25,019 nt of DNA from Streptomyces griseoluteus (lineage in GTDB: Bacteria > Actinomycetota > Actinomycetes > Streptomycetales > Streptomycetaceae): the NCBI GenBank assembly GCA_000717735.1, contig JOBE01000079.1:1-25019 (forward strand), in the 5' to 3' direction. The notes under the pieces are model-generated. The model worked only from the letters and a program-made list of their open reading frames with translations, was not told the origin of the DNA and made no database searches. Made by a program: the position numbers and the translations under genes. Positions 14,172 through 21,988 of the stretch are shown piece after piece (position 1 is the stretch's first letter; each line of letters opens with the position of its first letter).

Positions 14172-14726
14172 ATGATCAGCGAAGGACTCCGCATCCGCCC
14201 CGCCGTGCCCGAGGACGCGCACGCGCTCGCCGTCGCCCTGCTCGAGAACCGGGCCCACATGAAGCCCTGGGAGCCCTACCGGCCCGAGCGGTACTACACC
14301 GCCGAGGCGCAGGCCGAGCGGCTCGCCGACGGCGGGGTGCGGTGGTTCGCCGTCGAAGGGGACGCCATCGTGGGGGCCGTCATCCTGTCCGGGATCGTCC
14401 TCGGGCCCTTCCGCAGCGCCTCCCTCGGTTACTGGGTCGACCGGGACCACACCGGCCGCGGTCTCGCCACCGCGCTGACCGCGGAGGCCTGCCGGGGCGC
14501 CCGTGAGGAGCTGGGGCTGCACCGGCTTGAGGCGGGCACCGTCCTGGACCACCAGGTGTCCCAACGGGTCCTGGAGAAGAGCGGGTTCAGCCGCATCGGG
14601 ACCGCCCCCCGCTACCTCCACATCGACGGCGAATGGCGCGACCACCACCTCTTCCAGCGCCTCCTGCACGACGACCCGCCGCCCGGCGTTCCGACCGGTA
14701 CTTCGTCGAACGGCGATCTCGCCTGA
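14172..14726 (+). CDS. GNAT acetyltransferase, RimJ/RimL-like
   Basis: A 184-aa single-domain enzyme that should transfer acetyl from acetyl-CoA to an amine; the substrate is unknown. The RimJ/RimL-type opening (LRIRPAVPEDAHALAVALLE, then HMKPWEPYRPERYYT) is followed by acetyl-CoA motif A, LGYWVDRDHTGRGLATALT (85-103), with the R/Q-x-x-G-x-G/A loop as TGRGLA, and by VSQRVLEKSGFSRIG. ATG 14172 fits this alignment. The frame is open to GTG 14151, which has no ribosome site. It may acetylate a ribosomal or other protein N-terminus, or be a small-molecule resistance enzyme. The palindrome at 14049 suggests specific regulation. Confidence 0.85.
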   Translation: MISEGLRIRPAVPEDAHALAVALLENRAHMKPWEPYRPERYYTAEAQAERLADGGVRWFAVEGDAIVGAVILSGIVLGPFRSASLGYWVDRDHTGRGLATALTAEACRGAREELGLHRLEAGTVLDHQVSQRVLEKSGFSRIGTAPRYLHIDGEWRDHHLFQRLLHDDPPPGVPTGTSSNGDLA

Positions 14727-14752
14727 CACGGCCCCTTCCGGTGGCGTACGCT
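14723..14752 (+). promoter_or_regulatory. Promoter of the helD-like gene
   Basis: CTGACA (14723-14728), an 18-bp spacer and TACGCT (14747-14752) form a good HrdB-type promoter. It overlaps the stop of the preceding gene. The expected start near 14759 gives a ~30-nt leader with AAGGGGG (14777-14783) as Shine-Dalgarno. Confidence 0.65.
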
Positions 14753-14789
14753 CGACGGCTGCCCAGTGCACGTCAGAAGGGGGCCTTAG

Positions 14790-17135
14790 GTGGCCGCGCA
14801 GGAAGCCGTGGACACGGTCAGAGACCGTGAGATCGGTGTCGAGCAGGAACATCTGGATCACGTCTACCGCCGGCTGGAGGAGAAGATCCACGAGGCGGAG
14901 TTCCTGATGAACGACGCCGCCCAGCGGGGCCAGGTCGGCACGCCCGGCGCCCTCGCCGAGCGCGACGCCCAGGTCTTCCGCGCCGGCATCCACCTCAACC
15001 GGCTCAACAGCGAGTTCGAGGACTTCCTCTTCGGCCGGATCGATCTTCTGTACGGGAAGGACGGGAAGAAGGGGCCCGACGGCGCCTACACCTCGATCGA
15101 GCCCGCCGAGGACGCCGTACGCCCCGACAACACGGCCGACATCGGAGAGACCCTCCACATCGGCCGGATCGGAGTCCTCGACTCCGACTACGCGCCGCTG
15201 GTCATCGACTGGCGCGCGCCCGCCGCCGCGCCCTTCTACCGGTCCACCCCGGTCGACCCCGGCCGGGTCGTGCGCCGTCGCGTCATCCGCTCCAAGGGCC
15301 GCCAGGTCCTCGGCGTCGAGGACGACCTGATGCGCCCGGAACTGCGGGCCACCCTCGACGGGCGCGAGCTGCCCGTGATCGGCGACGGCGCCCTGATGGC
15401 CGCCCTCGGCCAGGCCCGCAGCCACACCATGCGGGACATCGTCTCCTCCATCCAGGCGGAGCAGGACATGGTCATCCGCGCGCCCGCCGCCTCCGTGACG
15501 TACGTGGAGGGCGGCCCCGGCACCGGCAAGACGGCCGTGGCCCTGCACCGGGCCGCGTACCTGCTTTACCAGGACCGGCGGCGGTACGCGGGCGGCATCC
15601 TGATCGTCTCGCCGACCCCGCTCCTCGTCTCGTACACCGAGGGCGTCCTGCCCTCGCTCGGCGAGGAGGGCCAGGTCGCCATCCGGGCCGTCGGCAGTCT
15701 CGTCGACGGCGTCGAGGCCACCGCCTACGACGATCCGGCCGTCGCCCGGATCAAGGGCTCCTCCCGGATGCTCCACGTGCTGCGCAAGGCCGCCCGTGGC
15801 GCCCTGGAGACCCCGGCGCCCAGGAACAGCCAGCCCGAGCTGGGAGAGGACGACGAGGCCCCCGTGCCCGTGGGCACGCCCACGCGCCTGCGTGTCGTCG
15901 CCTTCGGGCGCCGTCTGGAGCTGGAGGCCGACGAGCTGCGGCGCATCCGTCACAACGTCCTCGGCGGCACCGCACCCGTCAACCTGCTCCGGCCGCGGGC
16001 CCGCCGGCTGCTCCTCGACGCGCTGTACTCCAAGTCGGGCGCGGTCGGTCGGCACAGCGACCCGGAGCTCGCCGCCGAGCTGCGCTCCTCCTTCGACGAG
16101 GACGTCTCCACCGAGGACTCCTTCCTCGGCTTCCTCGACGCCTGGTGGCCCGAGCTCACCCCGCGCCGGGTGCTCGACGCCATGGCCGACGAGCGGCGGC
16201 TCGGCCGCTGGGCCCGCCGCATCCTCAACCCGGGCGAGGTGCGGCGGCTCGCCCGCTCCCTGCGCCGCAAGGAGCTGTCGGTCCACGACGTGGCCCTCCT
16301 CGACGAGCTGAACACCCTCGTCGGGGCCCCGGCGCGGCCGAGGAAGCGGCGGGAGTACGACCCGCTGGACCAGCTCACGGGCCTGGACGAGCTCATGCCC
16401 GTACGGGAGGAGACCCAGCGCGAGCGGGCCGAGCGGCTCGCCGCCGAGCGCACCGAGTACGCACACGTGATCGTCGACGAGGCCCAGGACCTGACGCCCA
16501 TGCAGTGGCGGATGGTCGGGCGGCGCGGCCGGCACGCCACCTGGACGGTCGTCGGCGACCCGGCGCAGTCCTCCTGGTCGGATCCGGACGAGGCCGCCGA
16601 GGCCCGTGACGAGGCCCTCGGCTCCCGGCCGCGGCGCCGCTTCGAGCTGACCGTGAACTACCGGAACCCGGCCGAGATCGCCGAGCTCGCCGCCAAGGTG
16701 CTCGCCCTCGCCATGCCGGGCAAGGAGTCGCCGCGGGCGGTCCGCTCGACGGGCGTCGAGCCCCGCTTCGTGGCCGTTCCCGAGAAGACCGCTGACACCG
16801 GTCTGGCCGAAACCGTACGGTCCGAGGCGCGGCTGCTCCTGGAGCGGGTGGAGGGCACGGTCGGTGTCGTCGTCGCCATGAACCGGCGCACCGAGGCGGC
16901 CCGCTGGCTCGCCGACCTGGGCGACCGGGTGGTGGCGCTCGGCTCCCTGGAGGCGAAGGGCCTGGAGTACGACGCCACCGTGGTCGTCTCGCCCGCGGAG
17001 ATCGCGGACGAGTCCCCGGCCGGTCTGCGGGTGCTCTACGTGGCCCTGACCCGGGCGACGCAGCAGCTCACGGTGGTGGCGGGGGCGGGCGACATGCCGG
17101 ACGAGGCGGGGGTGCCGGACCTGCTGCGGGACTGA
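14790..17135 (+). CDS. helD: HelD-type RNA polymerase-associated helicase
   Basis: A 781-aa superfamily 1 (UvrD/Rep-like) ATPase. HelD proteins bind RNA polymerase and use ATP to free it from stalled or terminated complexes; some also protect against rifamycins. The N-terminal coiled-coil-like arm (EQEHLDHVYRRLEEKIHEAEF) is typical. Walker A is GGPGTGKT (241-248, K247), within the HelD-like block TGKTAVALHRAAYLLYQDRR. Walker B is VIVDEAQDL (D563-E564), then NYRNPAEIAELA and motif VI LYVALTRATQQL. The start GTG 14790 has AAGGGGG 6 nt upstream. Whether it confers rifamycin tolerance cannot be told from the sequence read by eye. A candidate sRNA gene lies 82 nt downstream. Confidence 0.88.
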   Translation: MAAQEAVDTVRDREIGVEQEHLDHVYRRLEEKIHEAEFLMNDAAQRGQVGTPGALAERDAQVFRAGIHLNRLNSEFEDFLFGRIDLLYGKDGKKGPDGAYTSIEPAEDAVRPDNTADIGETLHIGRIGVLDSDYAPLVIDWRAPAAAPFYRSTPVDPGRVVRRRVIRSKGRQVLGVEDDLMRPELRATLDGRELPVIGDGALMAALGQARSHTMRDIVSSIQAEQDMVIRAPAASVTYVEGGPGTGKTAVALHRAAYLLYQDRRRYAGGILIVSPTPLLVSYTEGVLPSLGEEGQVAIRAVGSLVDGVEATAYDDPAVARIKGSSRMLHVLRKAARGALETPAPRNSQPELGEDDEAPVPVGTPTRLRVVAFGRRLELEADELRRIRHNVLGGTAPVNLLRPRARRLLLDALYSKSGAVGRHSDPELAAELRSSFDEDVSTEDSFLGFLDAWWPELTPRRVLDAMADERRLGRWARRILNPGEVRRLARSLRRKELSVHDVALLDELNTLVGAPARPRKRREYDPLDQLTGLDELMPVREETQRERAERLAAERTEYAHVIVDEAQDLTPMQWRMVGRRGRHATWTVVGDPAQSSWSDPDEAAEARDEALGSRPRRRFELTVNYRNPAEIAELAAKVLALAMPGKESPRAVRSTGVEPRFVAVPEKTADTGLAETVRSEARLLLERVEGTVGVVVAMNRRTEAARWLADLGDRVVALGSLEAKGLEYDATVVVSPAEIADESPAGLRVLYVALTRATQQLTVVAGAGDMPDEAGVPDLLRD

Positions 17136-17207
17136 GCAGGGAGGAGGTGTCCGGGGCCGATTTCCGGTCAACCTGTGGCGCTGGAATCACCGAGCAGGGT
17201 GGTTTGT

Positions 17208-17213
17208 TAGCCT
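17208..17213 (+). promoter_or_regulatory. Candidate -10 of the sRNA at 17218
   Basis: TAGCCT fits TANNNT and would place a start at about 17218-17220, the first base of the 9-bp closing stem of the RNA below. No clear -35 is seen at 17-18 bp. Confidence 0.4.
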
Positions 17214-17217
17214 TGTC

Positions 17218-17380
17218 GTGGCACCGGCTCGATCCAAGCCCCCGGGCCCAACCTTCGTCCCTCTGAGGGACCTCTTGCCGCGAGGCGAGCATGGCGGGTC
17301 GGTGCCACTTAGACGTTCTGTTGTGTGTAGCTACGAAGTCGAGGCTCCTGTCACCCCTGGTGGCGGGGGCCTCTTCTGTT
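17218..17380 (+). ncRNA. Candidate structured small RNA or attenuator between helD and the malic enzyme gene
   Basis: About 160 nt with its own -10-like box and a strong terminator. The first nine bases GTGGCACCG (17218-17226) pair perfectly with CGGTGCCAC (17300-17308), and the next five GCTCG (17227-17231) with CGAGC (17286-17290), across a 9-nt bulge. Inside, GTCCCT/AGGGAC (17257-17271) makes a hairpin with a CTG loop and CTC/GAG (17272-17284) a second. A less structured, A+T-richer linker (17309-17340, containing GTAGCTAC) leads to the terminator. A 117-codon frame from GTG 17218 and a 54-codon frame from ATG 17291 cross the region, but their codon use is unlike Streptomyces (poor third-position G/C, TTA codons in the second). 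It could instead be a leader that attenuates the downstream gene. Confidence 0.55.
17341..17380 (+). terminator. Intrinsic terminator of the candidate sRNA
   Basis: A 15-bp stem (17341-17355 with 17359-17373, several G-U pairs) with a CCT loop, followed by TTCTGTT. It is 158 nt before the malic enzyme start and would block read-through into it unless relieved. Confidence 0.8.
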
Positions 17381-17402
17381 TCCCTGAAGCTTCTCGTATG
17401 GT

Positions 17403-17454
17403 GGAAACTACTTTCCGAAAACAAAATGACCGCATTACCTGCTACCGGCAGGTA
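17403..17454. promoter_or_regulatory. Operator-like inverted repeats upstream of the malic enzyme gene
   Basis: GGAAA(17403-17407)-CTAC-TTTCC(17412-17416), then TACCTGC(17436-17442)-TACCG-GCAGGTA(17448-17454), with an A-rich stretch between (GAAAACAAAATGACC). Perfect 5- and 7-bp arms. It probably marks the true promoter/operator of the downstream gene. A GC-rich hairpin CGCCGCC/GGCGGCG follows before the ribosome site. Confidence 0.5.
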
Positions 17455-17537
17455 GGTGCGACCATCGGAGGGCGCCGCCGGGCAACCAGCCGGGGCGGCG
17501 TAGCAACGAAGCTCAGGGAAAGCAGAGGAACTCGGCC

Positions 17538-18968
17538 ATGGCAACGGCGCCCAGCGTCTCGTATTCGATGACGGTCCGGCTGGAGGTTCCCGCGAGCGGA
17601 ACCGCGGTCTCCCAGCTCACCACGGCGGTGGAGTCCCACGGCGGATCCGTCACCGGCCTCGACGTGACCGCCTCCGGCCACGAGAAGCTCCGCATCGACG
17701 TCACCATCGCCGCGACCTCCACCGCGCACGCCGACGAGATCGTCGAGCAGCTGCGCACCATCGAGGGCGTCACCCTCGGCAAGGTCTCCGACCGTACGTT
17801 CCTGATGCACCTCGGCGGCAAGATCGAGATGGCGTCCAAGCACCCCATCCGCAACCGTGACGACCTCTCCATGATCTACACCCCGGGCGTCGCCCGGGTG
17901 TGCATGGCCATCGCCGAGAACCCCGAGGACGCGCGCCGCCTCACCATCAAGCGCAACTCCGTCGCGGTCGTCACGGACGGCTCCGCCGTCCTCGGCCTCG
18001 GCAACATCGGCCCGATGGCCGCCCTGCCCGTCATGGAGGGCAAGGCCGCCCTCTTCAAGCGCTTCGCCGGCATCGACGCCTGGCCGATCTGCCTCGACAC
18101 CCAGGACACCGACGAGATCGTCGCGATCGTCAAGGCCATCGCCCCCGGCTTCGCGGGCATCAACCTGGAGGACATCTCCGCGCCCCGCTGCTTCGAGATC
18201 GAGGCCCGGCTGCGCGAGGCCCTCGACATCCCGGTCTTCCACGACGACCAGCACGGCACCGCCATCGTCGTCCTCGCCGCCCTCACCAACGCGCTGCGCG
18301 TGGTCAACAAGGGCATCGGCGACGTACGGGTCGTCATGTCCGGGGCCGGCGCGGCCGGTACGGCCATCCTCAAGCTGCTGATCGCGGCGGGCGTCAAGCA
18401 CGCCGTCGTCGCCGACATCAAGGGCGTCGTCCACGCGGGCCGCGAGGACCTCGTGGAGGCCTCCGCCGACTCGCCGCTGCGCTGGATCGCCGACAACACC
18501 AACCCGGAGGGCGTCACCGGCACCCTCAAGGAGGCCGTCGTCGGCGCGGACGTCTTCATCGGCGTCTCGGCCCCGAACCTGCTGGGTGCCGAGGACGTCG
18601 CCGCCATGGCGGAGGACGCCATCGTGTTCGCGCTCGCGAACCCCGACCCGGAGGTCGACCCAGCCGCCGCCCGGCAGACCGCCGCGGTCGTCGCCACCGG
18701 CCGTTCCGACTTCCCGAACCAGATCAACAACGTGCTGGTCTTCCCGGGTGTCTTCCGCGGTCTGCTCGACGCCCAGTCCCGGACGGTCAACACCGAGATG
18801 ATGCTCGCGGCGGCCACCGCTCTCGCCGACGTGGTCACCGACGACGAGCTGAACGCGAACTACATCATCCCGTCGGTCTTCAACGACAAGGTCGCCGGCG
18901 CGGTCGCCGGAGCGGTGCGCAACGCGGCGAAGGCGGCGGGCGCGGGCTCGGCGGCGACCGGGCGCTGA
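17538..18968 (+). CDS. NAD-type malic enzyme with N-terminal ACT domain
   Basis: A 476-aa oxidoreductase that decarboxylates malate to pyruvate, linking the TCA cycle to pyruvate and acetyl-CoA supply. Residues ~8-80 form an ACT domain (SMTVRLEVPASGTAVSQLTTA, then GVTLGKVSDRTFLMH), suggesting amino-acid or metabolite control. The malic N-terminal domain has IYTPGVARVC, GDVRVV follows VFHDDQHGTAIV, and the Rossmann loop is MSGAGAAGTA (G269-x-G271-x-x-G274). From memory, the S. coelicolor orthologue at this place is the NAD-dependent enzyme. The cofactor cannot be proven by eye. ATG 17538 has GAGGAA (17525-17530) 7 nt upstream. Confidence 0.93.
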   Translation: MATAPSVSYSMTVRLEVPASGTAVSQLTTAVESHGGSVTGLDVTASGHEKLRIDVTIAATSTAHADEIVEQLRTIEGVTLGKVSDRTFLMHLGGKIEMASKHPIRNRDDLSMIYTPGVARVCMAIAENPEDARRLTIKRNSVAVVTDGSAVLGLGNIGPMAALPVMEGKAALFKRFAGIDAWPICLDTQDTDEIVAIVKAIAPGFAGINLEDISAPRCFEIEARLREALDIPVFHDDQHGTAIVVLAALTNALRVVNKGIGDVRVVMSGAGAAGTAILKLLIAAGVKHAVVADIKGVVHAGREDLVEASADSPLRWIADNTNPEGVTGTLKEAVVGADVFIGVSAPNLLGAEDVAAMAEDAIVFALANPDPEVDPAAARQTAAVVATGRSDFPNQINNVLVFPGVFRGLLDAQSRTVNTEMMLAAATALADVVTDDELNANYIIPSVFNDKVAGAVAGAVRNAAKAAGAGSAATGR

Positions 18969-18983
18969 CGGCGCGTCGCGATT

Positions 18984-19028
18984 CGCGGAGCCGTAAACCC
19001 GCCTTTAGGGTGGCTTTTCGGCTCCGCG
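18984..19028 (+). terminator. Terminator of the malic enzyme gene
   Basis: A perfect 10-bp stem CGCGGAGCCG (18984-18993)/CGGCTCCGCG (19019-19028) around a 25-nt loop that itself has ACCC/GGGT, then TGGTTTTCG. Confidence 0.7.
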
Positions 19029-19038
19029 TGGTTTTCGT

Positions 19039-19058
19039 GGAGTCGACAGGAGTCGACA
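19039..19058. repeat. Tandem 10-bp repeat with SalI-like palindrome, upstream of hupA
   Basis: GGAGTCGACA occurs twice head to tail. Each copy contains the palindrome GTCGAC. It is in the 322-nt gap between the malic enzyme gene and hupA; it may be an operator or a slippage duplication. Confidence 0.5.
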
Positions 19059-19161
19059 GAACGTCACCACCACGGGGCTCCGGCGCTTTTCGTGTGACCC
19101 GAGGGGGTGCCGGATTGGCGTTCCCGCCGCTGGTGGGGGCAGGATGCGTGTTTGGGCGCGA

Positions 19162-19252
19162 GGGTCTGTCATTAGACCCGGGTCCGGGGACTGTCCGAAG
19201 GCCCTGGCAGCATCGGCTTCGCTGTACCCAATCACGCGGCTTCCGCCGCGTG
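19162..19252 (+). promoter_or_regulatory. Probable 5' untranslated region structures of hupA
   Basis: Two perfect hairpins lie ahead of hupA: GGGTCT (19162-19167)/AGACCC (19174-19179) with a 6-nt loop, and CACGCGGC (19233-19240)/GCCGCGTG (19245-19252) with a TTCC loop. The second ends 38 nt before the start codon and 26 nt before the ribosome site. No convincing -35/-10 pair was found between 19059 and 19161. Confidence 0.4.
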
Positions 19253-19290
19253 GCACGCCTCACAGGCAAGAAGAACACGGGAGTAACAAC

Positions 19291-19572
19291 ATGAACCGCA
19301 GTGAGCTGGTGGCCGCCCTGGCCGACCGCGCCGAGGTGACCCGCAAGGACGCCGACGCCGTGCTGGCCGCTCTCGCCGAGACCGTCGGTGAGGTCGTCGC
19401 CAAGGGCGACGAGAAGGTCACCATCCCCGGCTTCCTGACCTTCGAGCGCACCCACCGTGCCGCTCGCACCGCTCGTAACCCGCAGACCGGCGACCCGATC
19501 AACATCCCGGCCGGCTACAGCGTGAAGGTCTCCGCGGGCTCGAAGCTCAAGGAAGCCGCCAAGGGCAAGTGA
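19291..19572 (+). CDS. hupA: DNA-binding protein HU (HupA type)
   Basis: A 93-aa HU-family nucleoid protein that binds and bends DNA as a dimer. The helical N-terminus MNRSELVAALADRAEVTRKDADAVL and the DNA-binding beta arms (GFLTFERTHRAARTARNPQTGDPINIPAG) with the conserved NPxTG and P are intact, ending KVSAGSKLKEAAKGK. There is no long Lys/Ala-rich tail, so this is the short vegetative type (HupA) rather than the tailed HupS type. ATG 19291 has GGGAG (19279-19283) 7 nt upstream; the frame opens further upstream to 19144 without support. It is followed by a bidirectional terminator. Confidence 0.96.
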   Translation: MNRSELVAALADRAEVTRKDADAVLAALAETVGEVVAKGDEKVTIPGFLTFERTHRAARTARNPQTGDPINIPAGYSVKVSAGSKLKEAAKGK

Positions 19573-19648
19573 CACCCGCCGAGGCGAGTAGGGCAGCCAG
19601 AGCACGTAAGGCGGCCTGCCAAGGCACGTAAGGCAGCCTAGAGGCGCA

Positions 19649-19687
19649 GAAAGGGCGGCCACCCTGTCAGGGGGTGGCCGCCCTTTC
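19649..19687. terminator. Bidirectional terminator after hupA
   Basis: A 16-bp stem from GAAAGGGCGGCCACCC (19649-19664) to GGGTGGCCGCCCTTTC (19672-19687). A and T runs at the base serve as a U tract on either strand. Just before it is a 15-nt direct repeat CACGTAAGGC(G/A)GCCT at 19603-19617 and 19625-19639. Confidence 0.9.
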
Positions 19688-19699
19688 GTATGGGCGCGT

Positions 19700-19719
19700 A
19701 CGGGCCCACAGGGGCCCGT
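19700..19719. terminator. Middle hairpin between hupA and murA
   Basis: Perfect arms ACGGGCCC (19700-19707) and GGGCCCGT (19712-19719) with a 4-nt loop. It is the second of three hairpins in this convergent gap. Confidence 0.5.
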
Positions 19720-19727
19720 GACGCCTT

Positions 19728-19775
19728 GGACCGACCGGCACATGGGGGCGGCGTCCCCCATGTGCCGGTCGGTCC
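19728..19775 (-). terminator. Terminator of murA
   Basis: A perfect 21-bp inverted repeat (19728-19748 with 19755-19775) around CGGCGT. Its edge overlaps the last base of the murA stop codon, so it directly follows the gene on the minus strand. Confidence 0.88.
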
Positions 19776-21121
19776 TACACCAGCGCGCTGCCCGGCAGCT
19801 CGACCTTGGCACCGAGCTCGATGAGCTTCTCCATGAAGTTCTCGTAGCCGCGGTTGATCAGCTCGATGCCGTGCACCCGGGAGGTGCCCTGGGCCGCGAG
19901 CGCCGCGATCAGGTACGAGAAGCCGCCGCGCAGGTCGGGGATGACCAGATCGGCGCCCTGGAGCCGGGTCGGGCCCGACACGACCGCGGAGTGCAGGAAG
20001 TTGCGCTGGCCGAAGCGGCAGTCCGAGCCGCCCAGGCACTCGCGGTACAGCTGGATGTGCGCACCCATCTGGTTGAGCGCGGAGGTGAAGCCGAGCCGCG
20101 ACTCGTACACCGTCTCGTGGACGATCGACAGGCCGGATGCCTGCGTCAGGGCCACGACCAGGGGCTGCTGCCAGTCCGTCTGGAAGCCGGGGTGCACGTC
20201 CGTCTCCAGGTGGATCGCGTTGAGCGAGCCGCCCGGGTGCCAGAAGCGGATGCCCTCGTCGTCGATCTCGAAGGCGCCACCCACCTTCCGGTAGGTGTTG
20301 AGGAAGGTCATCATCGAGCGCTGCTGGGCGCCGCGCACGTAGATGTTGCCCTCGGTGGCGAGCGCCGCGGACGCCCAGGAGGCCGCCTCCAGGCGGTCCG
20401 GGAGCGCCCGGTGGGTGTAGCCGTCGAGACGGTCGACACCGGTGATCCGGATGGTCCGGTCGGTGTCCATGGAGATGATCGCGCCCATTTTCTGCAGGAC
20501 GCAGATCAGGTCCTCGATCTCGGGCTCCACGGCGGCGTTCGACAGCTCGGTGACGCCCTCGGCGAGCACGGCCGTCAGCAGCACCTGCTCGGTCGAGCCG
20601 ACCGAGGGGTACGGCAGCCGGATCTTGCAACCGCGAAGGCGCTGCGGGGCCTCCAGGTACTGCCCGTCGTCCCGCTTCTCGATGGTCGCGCCGAACTGGC
20701 GCAGCACGTCGAAGTGGAAGTCGATGGGCCGGCCGCCGATGTCGCAGCCGCCGAGGCCCGGGATGAAGGCGTGGCCGAGGCGGTGCAGCAGCGGGCCGCA
20801 GAAGAGGATCGGGATGCGCGACGAGCCGGCGTGGGCGTCGATGTCGGCGACGTTCGCGGACTCGACGTGCGTCGGGTCGAGGACGAGTTCGCCGGGCTCC
20901 TCGCCCGGACGGACCGTCACGCCGTGCAGCTGGAGCAGTCCGCGCACCACGCGGACGTCACGGATGTCGGGCACATTGCGCAGGCGGCTCGGGCCGCTGC
21001 CGAGCAGGGCGGCGACCATCGCCTTGGGCACGAGGTTCTTCGCGCCGCGAACGCGGATCTCGCCCTCCAGCGGGGTTCCGCCATGGACGAGCAGTACATC
21101 GTGACTGTCTGTGCCGGTCAT
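19775..21121 (-). CDS. murA: UDP-N-acetylglucosamine 1-carboxyvinyltransferase MurA
   Basis: The first committed step of peptidoglycan synthesis: transfer of enolpyruvate from PEP to UDP-GlcNAc in the cytoplasm. It is the fosfomycin target. The 448-aa product is full length, with RGAKN (K28-N29) and the catalytic loop GGCDIGGRPIDFH carrying the reactive C126. The Cys is retained, so it should be fosfomycin sensitive, unlike Asp variants. The C-terminal end has LRGGFSYLIAALAAQGTSRV and the INRGYENFMEKLIELGA motif. ATG 21121 has only a weak ribosome site. It is convergent with hupA and divergent from the yqgE-like gene; the ~290-nt upstream gap shows no clear promoter. Confidence 0.96.
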   Translation of the reverse strand: MTGTDSHDVLLVHGGTPLEGEIRVRGAKNLVPKAMVAALLGSGPSRLRNVPDIRDVRVVRGLLQLHGVTVRPGEEPGELVLDPTHVESANVADIDAHAGSSRIPILFCGPLLHRLGHAFIPGLGGCDIGGRPIDFHFDVLRQFGATIEKRDDGQYLEAPQRLRGCKIRLPYPSVGSTEQVLLTAVLAEGVTELSNAAVEPEIEDLICVLQKMGAIISMDTDRTIRITGVDRLDGYTHRALPDRLEAASWASAALATEGNIYVRGAQQRSMMTFLNTYRKVGGAFEIDDEGIRFWHPGGSLNAIHLETDVHPGFQTDWQQPLVVALTQASGLSIVHETVYESRLGFTSALNQMGAHIQLYRECLGGSDCRFGQRNFLHSAVVSGPTRLQGADLVIPDLRGGFSYLIAALAAQGTSRVHGIELINRGYENFMEKLIELGAKVELPGSALV

Positions 21122-21411
21122 GAATCTCGCGTTCCGGAGTGGGGTCGGTCGGGTGGCCAGTGAAAAGGGTAAGGGGCCATGAGACCTCTCTTGGATGCCT
21201 CACGGGGCCTGTCAGACGTAATGAATTCGGCACAACACCCTCTGTTCCCGTGATCTTGCGGAGCGTCACCGTCCGCTTCCTTGGGCGATGGGCCGTCCGG
21301 GCCCCGTGCCCTCCCGTCTGAACTGCGGCTCCGGACCACGACGGGCGCCGCCTTCCCCGTATCCCGTCCGACAACCCCCGCGAACGCCGAAGATGCGAGA
21401 TCATGTGTCGC

Positions 21412-21972
21412 ATGACCGAGGTGTCCTCGCTCACAGGACGGCTGCTCGTCGCCACCCCCGCGCTCGCGGACCCGAATTTCGACCGCGCGGTGGTGCTCCT
21501 CCTCGACCACGACGACGAGGGCTCGCTCGGCGTTGTCCTCAACCGGCCGACCCCGGTCACCGTCGGCGACATCCTCGCGCCCTGGGCCGAACTCGCCGGC
21601 GAACCCGGCGTCGTCTTCCAGGGCGGCCCCGTCTCTCTCGACGCCGCCCTGGGCATCGCCGTCATCCCCGGCGACGAGGGCCCGCTCGGCTGGCGCCGGG
21701 TGTACGGGGCGATCGGCCTGGTCGACCTGGAGGCCCCGCCCGAGCTGCTCGGCCCGGCCCTCGGCTCGCTGCGGATCTTCGCCGGGTACGCGGGCTGGGG
21801 CCCCGGCCAGCTGGAGATCGAGCTCGGCGACGGCGCCTGGTACGTGGTCGAGTCGGAGCCCGGCGACGTGTCCTCGCCGCGGCCCGAGGACCTCTGGCGG
21901 CAGGTCCTCAGGCGGCAGCGCGGCGAACTCGCGATGATCGCGACCTACCCCGACGACCCGTCCCTCAACTGA
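21412..21972 (+). CDS. YqgE/AlgH family protein
   Basis: A 186-aa conserved cytoplasmic protein of unknown biochemical role. Family hallmarks are MTEVSSLTGRLLVATPALADPNFDRAVVLLLDHDDEGSLGVVLNRPT, FQGGPVSLDAALGI, and FAGYAGWGPGQLEIELGDGAWYVVE. I place the start at ATG 21412 (family-typical MTEVSSL) rather than ATG 21403 three codons earlier. No Shine-Dalgarno is visible. ATGCGA (21393-21398) and TCGCAT (21408-21413) form an inverted repeat whose right arm includes the start codon. It is divergent from murA and precedes a DUF3039 gene by 30 nt. Confidence 0.9.
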   Translation: MTEVSSLTGRLLVATPALADPNFDRAVVLLLDHDDEGSLGVVLNRPTPVTVGDILAPWAELAGEPGVVFQGGPVSLDAALGIAVIPGDEGPLGWRRVYGAIGLVDLEAPPELLGPALGSLRIFAGYAGWGPGQLEIELGDGAWYVVESEPGDVSSPRPEDLWRQVLRRQRGELAMIATYPDDPSLN

Positions 21973-21988
21973 GGCCCCGGGCTTTCAG

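Noticed and set aside
13512..17171. 1219-codon minus-strand open frame across nnaR, the acetyltransferase and helD
   Set aside because: It is the antisense of three well-supported genes, and its Gly/Arg/Asp-rich low-complexity translation resembles no protein family.
17291..17455. 54-codon frame starting MAGRCHLDVLLCVATKS, faintly like actinobacterial Cys leader peptides (RxHxDL..VA)
   Set aside because: The ribosome site is too close to the start, it has two TTA codons and passes through the terminator. Kept only as an alternative attenuator idea.
17218..17571. 117-codon plus-strand frame from GTG 17218
   Set aside because: It crosses a 15-bp terminator, uses codons poor in third-position G/C and runs into the malic enzyme gene in another frame; a structured RNA explains it better.
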